Source: an uncultured Prevotella sp.
Lineage (GTDB): Bacteria; Bacteroidota; Bacteroidia; Bacteroidales; Bacteroidaceae
DNA length: 34,803 nt
Assembly (NCBI GenBank): GCA_900315765.1
Contig: ONAK01000052.1
Span: 1 to 34,803, forward strand
Direction of reading: 5' to 3'
A model generated the notes under the pieces. The model saw only the letters and a program-made list of their open reading frames with translations. It did not search any database and was not told the origin of the DNA. Position 1 is the first letter of the stretch. Every line of letters starts with the position of its first letter. Shown piece after piece: positions 7,453-15,097 of the stretch. The translations under genes were made by a program, and so were the position numbers.

Positions 7453-8805
7453 TTATACGGGTTTTGAAAAATTCTTATCTGTGTTAACTAATAATGGGTC
7501 GAGTGCCGCTGCCACACAGCGCACATACGGACGACCGCTGGTATCTACACGAATATGATCATCGTCGAAGCTAAGCAGTCCGTCGGCCTGCATCTCGCTG
7601 AATACCGACTCTTTATAGCCACAAGCCTCGCGCAGAGCGTCGGCACTCACACCAAGACGGGCAGCAACATCGCTCCAACAGAGGGAGTAGTTGCACATCA
7701 GCGTCTCGATAACCTCGCGCACCAACTTCTGCTGGTCGGAGAGCACATAACCGCGACGGATATAAAGGTGGCCCTGATTAACAGTATCGATATACTCCGA
7801 AATATTACGACCATTCTGAGCATAAGCATCGTCGAGCTGACTGATGCCGGTTACACCAAAGGCATAGACCTGAGCGGTGGTGCGGCGCGTACAATAACCT
7901 TGGAAATTGCGATGAAGCTGACCTTGATTGAGCGCTACAGCCAACTCGTCATCGGGCAATACGAAATGGTCGAGACCGACGGGTTGATAGCCTGCTGCAG
8001 TGAGTATCCCCGAAGCCATTTCGTACATGCTACTCTTCTCGCCGTCTGTCGGCAGCCCTACCCTATCCAATATCTGCTGGCGTGGGAATATCTGCGGCAG
8101 ATGGGCATAAGAGAAGGTTACCAAGCGGTCGGGACGCACCATCGCTGCCTGAGTGATGGTGGTCATAAACGAAATGGCAGTCTGCAATGGCAGACCATAG
8201 ATGAAATCAAGGTTCACAGTAGCTCCCTTGGAGTGCAACAAGTTGACAATCTGCGGAACAGGCATCAATGAGGGGCGGCGATTAACCACCTTGAGCACCT
8301 CATCGTTAAAGTCCTGCACCCCAAGACTGTAGCGGGTAAAACCACAATCGGCTAACTGCAGCCAATCGTTCTCCTTCAGATAGCCAGGATGACACTCGAT
8401 GGCAATCTCCGGGCGATCGATGACGGGCGCAACAGACAGCAGATGCTCGTTGAGCTCACGGATCATTGAAACGGGGAGCGACGTAGGACTGCCGCCACCA
8501 TAATGAATCTGGGAAATCTGACGATGACGGTCTATATGACTGGCCACAAGGTCAATCTCACGATGCAAGGCATCTACGTAGGCACGAATCACCTCGGGCT
8601 TGGCCTGAGGATATGAATTACAGCCACAATAGTGGCACAAATGCCGACAGAAAGGAATATGCACATAAAACGATATCTGATTCTGACGAGCCGTATTCGA
8701 CTTATCGACCATCTCCAGATAATCAGCCTCAGCATAATCGCCAAAGAAATTAGCTGGCGGATAACTGGTATATCGAGGTACGGGGCGGTTATATTTATTT
8801 CTCAT
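7453..8805 (-). CDS. hemN: Oxygen-independent coproporphyrinogen III dehydrogenase
   Basis: 450 residues, the full HemN length. This radical-SAM enzyme decarboxylates coproporphyrinogen III to protoporphyrinogen IX without oxygen. The N-terminal PRYTSYPPA and the cluster motif HIPFCRHLCHYCGCN, with Cys53, Cys57, Cys60 and Cys62, give the C-x3-C-x2-C-x-C pattern that separates true HemN from HemW. GGGSPTSLP, QDFNDEVLKVVNR and the C-terminal HemN domain (about 360-450) are also present. It is the first gene of a hemN-hemG operon. Its start codon lies inside one arm of a long inverted repeat (8798-8865). Confidence 0.93.
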   Translation of the reverse strand: MRNKYNRPVPRYTSYPPANFFGDYAEADYLEMVDKSNTARQNQISFYVHIPFCRHLCHYCGCNSYPQAKPEVIRAYVDALHREIDLVASHIDRHRQISQIHYGGGSPTSLPVSMIRELNEHLLSVAPVIDRPEIAIECHPGYLKENDWLQLADCGFTRYSLGVQDFNDEVLKVVNRRPSLMPVPQIVNLLHSKGATVNLDFIYGLPLQTAISFMTTITQAAMVRPDRLVTFSYAHLPQIFPRQQILDRVGLPTDGEKSSMYEMASGILTAAGYQPVGLDHFVLPDDELAVALNQGQLHRNFQGYCTRRTTAQVYAFGVTGISQLDDAYAQNGRNISEYIDTVNQGHLYIRRGYVLSDQQKLVREVIETLMCNYSLCWSDVAARLGVSADALREACGYKESVFSEMQADGLLSFDDDHIRVDTSGRPYVRCVAAALDPLLVNTDKNFSKPV

Positions 8806-8865
8806 AAAACTATACTTGCACCATATTTACTGATTGCGGGTGCAAAGGTACAGTTTTATGAGAAA
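8798..8865. promoter_or_regulatory. Long inverted repeat over the hemN start and promoter
   Basis: A 14-bp arm at 8798-8811 (TTTCTCATAAAACT) has its perfect reverse complement at 8852-8865. Inside it, TTGCACC at 8816-8822 pairs with GGTGCAA at 8839-8845. The left arm covers the hemN start codon (8803-8805) and the right arm lies just upstream of the -7 box. The nascent RNA may fold, or the DNA may be an operator. Confidence 0.7.
8843..8850 (-). promoter_or_regulatory. -7 promoter box for hemN-hemG
   Basis: Minus-strand TACCTTTG followed by CACC, 38 bases from the start codon. A minus-strand TTG at 8871-8873, 20 bases upstream, could be the -33 element. Confidence 0.6.
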
Positions 8866-8871
8866 ATACGC

Positions 8872-8895
8872 AATCCCTATTTATAGGGATTTTTG
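8872..8895. terminator. Hairpin between ettA and hemN
   Basis: 9-bp stem AATCCCTAT/ATAGGGATT (8872-8880/8883-8891) with a minimal loop, about 12 bases past the ettA stop. The T-run (8891-8895) lies on the plus side, while ettA is transcribed on the minus strand, so termination of ettA by this element is uncertain. Confidence 0.45.
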
Positions 8896-8903
8896 CTAAA
8901 AAA

Positions 8904-10634
8904 TTATTCTTCCATGAGCTTGCGATAGCGGGCACGCTTGGGTTCTTCCAGACCCAGGCGCTGGGCCTTATTGCTCTCGTACTCGCTATAGTTACCCTCG
9001 AAGTAGAACACATTGCCCTCGCCCATTCCCGACGTTCCGTCGCCTACCCGTGGCCTTTCGAAGGCCAGAATATGTGTGCAGATACGATCGAGGAACCAAC
9101 GGTCGTGACTGATGATGACAGCGCATCCGGCAAAGGCTTCCAGACCTTCTTCGAGTGCTCGCAAGGTGTTCACATCGATATCGTTGGTAGGCTCGTCGAG
9201 CAACAGCACATTGCCTTCCTGCTTCAGCGCGATGGCCAGATGCAAGCGGTTTCGCTCACCACCCGACAGCACGCCACACTTCTTCTCCTGATCGGCGCCG
9301 CTGAAGTTGAAACGCGAAAGATATGCACGCACATTGACATCCTTGCCACCCATACGGATGGTCTCGTTACCGCCGCTCACTACTTCGTAAACCGATTTAG
9401 CTGGGTCGATATCCTTGTGCTGCTGGTCAACATAACTCAGCTTCACGGTCTCGCCAACAGCAAACGAGCCGGCATCGGCCTGCTCCAATCCCATGATAAG
9501 GCGGAACAAGGTGGTTTTACCAGCACCGTTAGGACCAATCACACCTACAATACCATTTGGTGGCAGATTGAAATTAAGATCGGTGAACAGCGTCTTCTCA
9601 GGATATGATTTTGCCACATGCTCGGCCTCGATAACCTTATTACCCAAACGGGGACCGTTGGGAATGAAAATCTCGAGCTTCTCTTCTTTCTGCTTCTGCT
9701 CTTCGTTCAGCATCATCTCGTAAGAATTGAGTCGGGCCTTACCTTTGGCATGACGGGCTTTGGGCGCCATACGAACCCACTCCAACTCGCGCTCCAGCGT
9801 CTTGCGGCGCTTTGAGGCCGACTTCTCTTCCTGAGCCAGGCGCTGACTCTTCTGCTCCAGCCATGATGAATAGTTGCCCTTCCAGGGGATACCCTCGCCA
9901 CGATCCAGCTCGAGAATCCATTCGGCCACATCGTCGAGGAAATAGCGGTCGTGGGTTACGGCAATCACCGTACCCTCGTACTGCTGCAGATGCTGCTCAA
10001 GCCAATCAATAGATTCTGCATCCAGATGGTTGGTAGGCTCGTCGAGCAGCAGCACATCAGGCTTCTGCAACAACAAACGGCAAAGCGCTACACGACGACG
10101 CTCACCACCCGACAGGTTCTTAACGCTCCAATCGCCTGGAGGACAATTAAGTGCAGCCATAGCGCGATCGAGCTTGGAATCCATATTCCACGCATCGGTA
10201 GCGTCGATGATATCCTGAAGTTCAGCCTGGCGCTGCATCAGCTTATCCATCTTGTCGGCATCCTCATAATATTCTGGTAGTCCGAACTTGACGTTAATCT
10301 CATCATACTCGGCCAGCGCATCGTAGACATGCTGAACGCCTTCCATCACGTTCTCCTTCACCGTCTTCTCGTCGTTGAGAGGAGGGTCCTGAGGCAGATA
10401 GCCCACACTGTAGCCCGGACTCCACACTACGTTGCCCTGATACTGCTGGTCTAATCCAGCTATAATCTTCATCAGGGTTGATTTACCAGCACCGTTCAGT
10501 CCGATGATACCAATCTTGGCGCCATAGAAAAAACTGAGGTAAATGTTTTTAAGCACTTGCTTCTGATTCTGCTGGATGGTTTTGCTCACGCCCACCATCG
10601 AGAAAATCACTTTCTTGTCGTCAACTGTTGCCAT
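8904..10634 (-). CDS. ettA: Energy-dependent translational throttle protein EttA (ABC-F ATPase)
   Basis: 576 residues, slightly longer than E. coli EttA (about 555). It is a soluble ABC-F protein with two ATPase cassettes and no membrane domain. In E. coli, EttA binds the ribosomal E site and gates entry into elongation according to the ADP/ATP ratio. The first cassette has Walker A GLNGAGKST (45-53), signature LSGGERRRVAL and Walker B LLLDEPTNHLD. A charged linker follows (about 250-310, ending in KEEKLEIFIPNGPRLG). The second cassette has GPNGAGKTT, LSGGERNRL and LLLDEPTNDID. The N-terminus LKNIYLSFFYGAKIGI closely follows EttA rather than Uup or resistance ABC-Fs. Confidence 0.93.
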   Translation of the reverse strand: MATVDDKKVIFSMVGVSKTIQQNQKQVLKNIYLSFFYGAKIGIIGLNGAGKSTLMKIIAGLDQQYQGNVVWSPGYSVGYLPQDPPLNDEKTVKENVMEGVQHVYDALAEYDEINVKFGLPEYYEDADKMDKLMQRQAELQDIIDATDAWNMDSKLDRAMAALNCPPGDWSVKNLSGGERRRVALCRLLLQKPDVLLLDEPTNHLDAESIDWLEQHLQQYEGTVIAVTHDRYFLDDVAEWILELDRGEGIPWKGNYSSWLEQKSQRLAQEEKSASKRRKTLERELEWVRMAPKARHAKGKARLNSYEMMLNEEQKQKEEKLEIFIPNGPRLGNKVIEAEHVAKSYPEKTLFTDLNFNLPPNGIVGVIGPNGAGKTTLFRLIMGLEQADAGSFAVGETVKLSYVDQQHKDIDPAKSVYEVVSGGNETIRMGGKDVNVRAYLSRFNFSGADQEKKCGVLSGGERNRLHLAIALKQEGNVLLLDEPTNDIDVNTLRALEEGLEAFAGCAVIISHDRWFLDRICTHILAFERPRVGDGTSGMGEGNVFYFEGNYSEYESNKAQRLGLEEPKRARYRKLMEE

Positions 10635-10662
10635 ATTGTTTACTATTTCATTTTAAATTGTG

Positions 10663-10670
10663 CAAATATA
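10663..10670 (-). promoter_or_regulatory. -7 promoter box for ettA
   Basis: Minus-strand TATATTTG followed by CAC, 28 bases upstream of the ettA start. Confidence 0.65.
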
Positions 10671-10710
10671 CAAAAAATCCACCATACTCTTATGATTTTC
10701 ACATTTTTTC

Positions 10711-10741
10711 TTTGTCATGCAGATTATTTTGCCTATTTTTG
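10711..10741 (+). promoter_or_regulatory. Promoter for the Dabb-domain gene, both elements
   Basis: TTTG at 10711-10714 and TATTTTTG at 10734-10741 are separated by 19 bases. This is the spacing expected for a Bacteroidota vegetative promoter, and one of the clearest in this window. Confidence 0.7.
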
Positions 10742-10773
10742 CGGCATATAACTACTTAATTATTATTTAGATT

Positions 10774-11079
10774 ATGGTAAAGCATATTATTCTCTGGACC
10801 CTGAATCCAGAACTCTCAGAAGAAGAGAAACAACAGGTAAAGGCTGGCATCAAAGCCGGGTTGGAAGGTTTAGTTGGCAAAGTGCCAGGACTGATTGATG
10901 TAAAAGTTCACATCGATGGTCGCCTGGCCTCATCGAATGCCGACGTGATGCTCGACAGCACCCTGGAGAGCGAAGAGGCACTCAAGGGTTACGCCGTTCA
11001 CCCAGAACACGTAGCAGTAGCCAACGGCAAGGTTCGCCCTTACACCGTTCAGCGCAGCTGCTTAGACTTCGAGATCTAA
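10774..11079 (+). CDS. Dabb-domain (stress-responsive A/B barrel) protein
   Basis: 101 residues forming a single dimeric alpha/beta-barrel (Dabb) domain. The start MVKHIILWTL, the GLEGLVGKVPGLIDVKVHID segment and the closing YAVHPEHVAVA (residues 72-82) are characteristic. Family members range from small enzymes to proteins induced by stress, and function here cannot be assigned. It is monocistronic, with a clear promoter upstream and a terminator downstream, divergent from ettA. Confidence 0.85.
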   Translation: MVKHIILWTLNPELSEEEKQQVKAGIKAGLEGLVGKVPGLIDVKVHIDGRLASSNADVMLDSTLESEEALKGYAVHPEHVAVANGKVRPYTVQRSCLDFEI

Positions 11080-11093
11080 GACACAAACGAAAT

Positions 11094-11125
11094 AACCCCC
11101 GCCAAACGGCGAGGGTTACTTTTTA
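11094..11125 (+). terminator. Rho-independent terminator after the Dabb gene
   Basis: Stem of ten positions with one mismatch, AACCCCCGCC/GGCGAGGGTT, loop AAAC, then a T-run at 11120-11124. It lies between two convergent genes. Confidence 0.85.
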
Positions 11126-11141
11126 TATCAAGAAAAAGTGA

Positions 11142-12158
11142 TTACTTCTTATTGATAGCGAGGTCGATAGCAACGGCTACAGATACTGTTGCACCTACCA
11201 TTGGGTTGTTACCCATACCCAGGAAGCCCATCATCTCTACGTGAGCAGGAACTGAAGATGAACCTGCGAACTGAGCGTCTGAGTGCATACGACCCATAGT
11301 ATCAGTCATACCGTAAGAAGCAGGACCGGCTGCCATGTTGTCTGGGTGAAGTGTACGACCAGTACCACCACCAGAAGCTACTGAGAAGTAAGGCTTACCA
11401 GCGAGTACGCGCTCCTTCTTGTAAGTACCAGCTACTGGGTGCTGGAAACGTGTTGGGTTGGTAGAGTTACCAGTGATTGATACATCTACGTTCTCCTTCC
11501 ACAGGATGGCTACACCCTCACGAACATCGTCAGCACCATAGCACTTAACCTTCAGACGGCTGGGGTTGTTGCCATAAGGAACCTCCTTAACAACGTTCAG
11601 CTCGCCAGTGAAGTAGTCGAACTTGGTCTGTACGTATGTGAAACCGTTGATACGGCTGATGATCTGAGCAGCGTCCTTACCAAGACCGTTCAGGATAACG
11701 CGCAGAGGATTCTTACGAACCTTGTTTGCCATCTCAGCAATCTTGATAGCACCCTCAGCAGCAGCGAAACTCTCGTGACCAGCGAGGAATGCGAAGCACT
11801 CTGTCTCCTCACGGAGCAGACGAGCAGCAAGGTTACCGTGACCGATACCTACCTTACGATCGTCGGCTACTGATCCGGGGATACAGAAGCTCTGCAGACC
11901 GATACCGATAGCCTCAGCAGCCTCGGCAGCTGTCTTCACACCCTTCTTGATGGCGATAGCAGCACCACAAACATATGCCCACTTAGCGTTCTCGAAACAG
12001 ATGAGCTGAGTGTCCTCACACATCTGATATGGATCGATACCTGCCTTTTCACAAATCTCATTGGCCTCCTCGATTGAGTTGATGCCATTCTCCTTCAGAG
12101 CAGCAAGAACCTGGTTGATACGGCGCTCCTGACTCTCAAACTGTACTTTTCTAATCAT
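11142..12158 (-). CDS. GGGtGRT protein (conserved, function unknown)
   Basis: 338 residues of the family named after its motif; here GGGTGRT lies at residues 263-269, in SVASGGGTGRTLHPDN. The protein is rich in cysteine in its N-terminal half (36, 47, 54, 64, 92, 121) plus Cys206. It carries further well-kept glycine-rich stretches (GHGNLAARLL, GFLGMGNNPMVGA). No signal peptide or membrane span is present, so it is cytoplasmic. Its start overlaps the end of the IscU-like gene by 8 bases, implying translational coupling and joint function. From family knowledge, the pair recurs in anaerobes. A role in an Fe-S or radical process is inference only. Confidence 0.9.
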   Translation of the reverse strand: MIRKVQFESQERRINQVLAALKENGINSIEEANEICEKAGIDPYQMCEDTQLICFENAKWAYVCGAAIAIKKGVKTAAEAAEAIGIGLQSFCIPGSVADDRKVGIGHGNLAARLLREETECFAFLAGHESFAAAEGAIKIAEMANKVRKNPLRVILNGLGKDAAQIISRINGFTYVQTKFDYFTGELNVVKEVPYGNNPSRLKVKCYGADDVREGVAILWKENVDVSITGNSTNPTRFQHPVAGTYKKERVLAGKPYFSVASGGGTGRTLHPDNMAAGPASYGMTDTMGRMHSDAQFAGSSSVPAHVEMMGFLGMGNNPMVGATVSVAVAIDLAINKK

Positions 12159-12861
12159 TGTCGTATCCTCCTATATCAATTGCCTTTACTGCACCCTGCT
12201 CCTCGGTTGTACGACCGTAAGAACCGGTGAACTTCTTCATAGCCTCGTTAGCATCCATGCCATTCTTAATAGCTTCCATCATCTTGCCAAGGTGTACATA
12301 CTCGTAACCGCATACCTCATTGTTTGCATCGAGGTACTGCTTGGTGATGTAACCCTCAGTAAGCTCCAGATAACGTGTACCCTTAGCAACGGTGCCATAG
12401 AGAGTACCAGTCTGTGAACGAAGACCCTTACCAAGATCCTCAAGACCAGCACCAATAGCCAGACCACCCTCAGAGAAGGCACTCTGTGTACGTCCGTAAA
12501 CGATCTGAAGGAAAAGCTCGCGCATAGCGGTGTTGATAGCATCACATACAAGGTCGGTGTTCAGAGCCTCAAGGATGGTCTTACCAGGAAGAATCTCAGA
12601 AGCCATAGCAGCTGAGTGAGTCATACCTGTACATCCGATGGTCTCAACCAGAGCCTCCTGAATCACACCGTCCTTAACGTTCAGGCTCAGCTTGCAGGCA
12701 CCCTGCTGAGGGGCACACCAGCCAATACCGTGGGTGTAACCAGAGATCTCCTTGATTTCTTTCACTGCAACCCACTTGCCCTCCTCGGGGATAGGTGCAG
12801 GTCCATGGTAAGCGCCCTTACAAACGCTACACATGTTCTCCACTTCTTTTGAATAAATCAT
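12151..12861 (-). CDS. IscU/NifU-like iron-sulfur scaffold protein, partner of GGGtGRT
   Basis: 236 residues, longer than IscU (about 130). The central part resembles the IscU/NifU N-terminal scaffold: GWCAPQQGACKL (Cys49, Cys56), ETIGCTGMTHSAAMASE (Cys77, at the position of the second IscU ligand), and TDLVCDAINTAMRELFLQ (Cys106). An extra N-terminal CSVC motif (Cys11, Cys14) is unlike IscU. The C-terminal third, after TRYLELTEGY, has no counterpart in IscU that I recognise. No IscS, HscA or ferredoxin gene is nearby, so this is probably not the general Fe-S assembly machine but a dedicated scaffold or cluster-bearing subunit for the overlapping GGGtGRT gene. A second in-frame Met at residue 10 is a possible start. 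Confidence 0.85.
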   Translation of the reverse strand: MIYSKEVENMCSVCKGAYHGPAPIPEEGKWVAVKEIKEISGYTHGIGWCAPQQGACKLSLNVKDGVIQEALVETIGCTGMTHSAAMASEILPGKTILEALNTDLVCDAINTAMRELFLQIVYGRTQSAFSEGGLAIGAGLEDLGKGLRSQTGTLYGTVAKGTRYLELTEGYITKQYLDANNEVCGYEYVHLGKMMEAIKNGMDANEAMKKFTGSYGRTTEEQGAVKAIDIGGYDND

Positions 12862-12870
12862 TGATAATAA

Positions 12871-12884
12871 AACATTTAAATGTT
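12871..12884. promoter_or_regulatory. Perfect 14-bp palindrome in the leader of the scaffold-GGGtGRT operon
   Basis: AACATTTAAATGTT is its own reverse complement. It lies 10 bases upstream of the scaffold start codon and downstream of the -7 box at 12917-12924, so it is in the untranslated leader. It could be an operator or a translational hairpin. A chance AT-rich palindrome cannot be excluded. Confidence 0.4.
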
Positions 12885-12916
12885 AAACAACTTAATATCT
12901 CCTTCTTTTTGACCTA

Positions 12917-12924
12917 CAAAATTA
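12917..12924 (-). promoter_or_regulatory. -7 promoter box for the scaffold-GGGtGRT operon
   Basis: Minus-strand TAATTTTG, 55 bases upstream of the start at 12861, leaving a leader of roughly 45-50 bases. Confidence 0.55.
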
Positions 12925-12990
12925 CTCCAAAAAATTGAATTAAACATTGTTAGTCGATATCATTTAGGAATTATTAACCAATACTACGTA

Positions 12991-15075
12991 TTACAGACCT
13001 CTATACTTGAGGAAACCTGACGAATCGGGGGTCTTCATTCCTGTAAAGTCGGTAAACATTTCCATCTGGTCCTTGGTGTTACCACGACTCAAGACTTTCT
13101 CACGGAATGCCTTACCTGTTTCGGGCTTCAAGGCACCCAGTTTCTGGAAGGTTTCAGCCACGTTGCAAGCAAGAACCTCAGTCCACAGATAGCTGTAGTA
13201 TCCAGCAGCATACCCACCACCCCAAACATGATTGAAATAAGATGTAGAATAACGTGGAGGTATCTGATTGTCGTAAAGACCAATCTTCTTCAGAGCCTCA
13301 ACCTCAAAATCAGCTGCCTCATCGGCTGTTGGTATCTCCTTTGACGAGAGATGATGCCAAGCCAAATCAAGACAGGTAGCTGCCAGATTCTCGCCAAGAG
13401 CATAGGCCTGCTGGAAACTGATGCTCTTCAGCATCTTCTCCTTAAGGTCGGCAGGCATTGGCTCACCCGTTACGGCGTGCTTAGCATAATTATCAAATAT
13501 CTCTGGGATTGAAGCAAAGCTCTCGTTGAACTGCGATGGCATCTCAACAAAGTCGCGCGCCACAGCTGTACCACTCAGAGTATTGTACTTACAATTTGAA
13601 AGTATACCGTGAAGTGCATGACCAAACTCGTGGAAGAGTGTTGTAACCTCGTCCCATGTAATCAGTGTAGGCTGTCCCTCGGGGGCCTTGGCATAGTTGG
13701 TCACATTATATATTATAGGCAACTGCTGGCGCAGACCGCTCTGCTTTGCAAATCCACTCATCCACGCTCCACCACGCTTTGTTGGACGACGATATGGATC
13801 GCTGTAGAACAGGGCAAGCAGCTTTCCGTCCTTATCGTGAACCTCGAACACCTTCATATCCGGATGGTATGTAGGAATGTCGGTACGACGAACAAAGTTC
13901 AGGCCATAAACACGATGTGCTGCATAGAACACACCATTAACAATAACACTATCAATATTGAAGTAAGGCTTAACCTCATCGTCACTCAAGTCAAGCATAT
14001 CCTTCTTCATCTTTGCCGAATAGTAGAAACGGTCGTATGGCTGCAACTTGAAGTCTGCTCCCATCTGCTTCTTGGCATAGTCTTCGATGGCCTTGGTCTC
14101 GGCTTGAGCCTTTGGTGTGTACTCGGCAATGAGTTGCTTAAGGAAGCCATACACATTGTCAGAGTTTTTAGCCATTGTCTTCTCGAGCGAATAAGATGCA
14201 TAGTTCTGATAGCCCATAAGCTCGCCCATCCCGGCTCTCAGCTTGGCAATCTCCACAACAATGGGGAATGTATTGAACTGACGAGTACCGTCGGCACGAT
14301 GACGAGATGCCTCGTAGACACGACGGCGAAGATTGCGATTCTCCAGACTCGACAGAATAGCCTGCTGAGTGGTGTTTACAATAACGATGGCATAAGGTGT
14401 ATATCCGCCACGACTCTCAGCATCCTTCTTACATTGGGCAATGTCGGCATCGCTCAATCCTGCGAGTTCTTCCTTGCTGTTAACCCAGACTACAGAGTTG
14501 TTTGTAGCATTAGGCAGCAATGTGCCCCACTCCTGCTGGAGGTCGGCAATACGAAGGTTTATCTGCTTCATACGTTCCATCTTTTCATCGCTAAGCAATG
14601 CACCCGAACGCACGAAACTCTTATAGAGCTCCTCGGTCAGACGTCTGTCTTCGCCCTTCAGTTTCTTAAGTTGATGGTCGTAAACATATTTCACTTTCTT
14701 AAAGAGTTCTTTATTGAAGAACATTTCGTTCTCGAGTTCAGTAAGCATTGGCATCACCTTCTTCTCGGTTTCGGCAATAACGGGAGTTTTGTGGGCACTC
14801 ACCAATGCAAAGAAAACGCTACTAACACGATCAAGTTCTACACCACTCTTCTCGTAGGCCAGAATGGTGTTCTCGAATGTAGGTTTAGCCTTATTGGCTA
14901 CAATCTTACTAACCTCATCACGATTCTGCTTGATGGCTTTCTCGAAAGCTGGAAGATAGTCGGTTTCCTTTATCTTACTGAAGTCAGGAGCTCCAAGTGG
15001 TAGAAAATCTAACGCAAATGCAGGCATCGTCATAGCTGCAATACTTAATGTAATCAATGTCTTTTTAAAATTCAT
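12991..15075 (-). CDS. dcp: M3 family peptidyl-dipeptidase (Dcp-like), secreted
   Basis: 694 residues, the usual length for dipeptidyl carboxypeptidase of the M3 zinc metallopeptidase family, which removes C-terminal dipeptides from oligopeptides. The zinc motif is HEFGHALHG, with His482, Glu483 and His486, and the third ligand should be the Glu of DFVEMPSQ. The C-terminal HVWGGGYAAGYYSYLW is a strong M3 substrate-binding signature. An N-terminal signal peptide (about residues 1-21, ending PAFA) places it in the periplasm. It starts 22 bases after the pyruvate kinase stop on the same strand, with no promoter box between, so it is probably co-transcribed with it. Confidence 0.9.
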   Translation of the reverse strand: MNFKKTLITLSIAAMTMPAFALDFLPLGAPDFSKIKETDYLPAFEKAIKQNRDEVSKIVANKAKPTFENTILAYEKSGVELDRVSSVFFALVSAHKTPVIAETEKKVMPMLTELENEMFFNKELFKKVKYVYDHQLKKLKGEDRRLTEELYKSFVRSGALLSDEKMERMKQINLRIADLQQEWGTLLPNATNNSVVWVNSKEELAGLSDADIAQCKKDAESRGGYTPYAIVIVNTTQQAILSSLENRNLRRRVYEASRHRADGTRQFNTFPIVVEIAKLRAGMGELMGYQNYASYSLEKTMAKNSDNVYGFLKQLIAEYTPKAQAETKAIEDYAKKQMGADFKLQPYDRFYYSAKMKKDMLDLSDDEVKPYFNIDSVIVNGVFYAAHRVYGLNFVRRTDIPTYHPDMKVFEVHDKDGKLLALFYSDPYRRPTKRGGAWMSGFAKQSGLRQQLPIIYNVTNYAKAPEGQPTLITWDEVTTLFHEFGHALHGILSNCKYNTLSGTAVARDFVEMPSQFNESFASIPEIFDNYAKHAVTGEPMPADLKEKMLKSISFQQAYALGENLAATCLDLAWHHLSSKEIPTADEAADFEVEALKKIGLYDNQIPPRYSTSYFNHVWGGGYAAGYYSYLWTEVLACNVAETFQKLGALKPETGKAFREKVLSRGNTKDQMEMFTDFTGMKTPDSSGFLKYRGL

Positions 15076-15097
15076 AATCTTTATTGTTGGTTAAAAC

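Noticed and set aside
8842-8891. Possible riboswitch upstream of hemN
   Set aside because: The symmetry is DNA-like and the promoter sits within it, so most of the structure is not transcribed. It is reported as an inverted repeat instead.
13609-15003. 464-codon plus-strand ORF opposite the M3 peptidase gene
   Set aside because: It lies entirely antisense to a protein with an intact zinc motif and signal peptide, has no recognisable domain, and is very rich in His, Leu and Ile, as antisense reading often gives.
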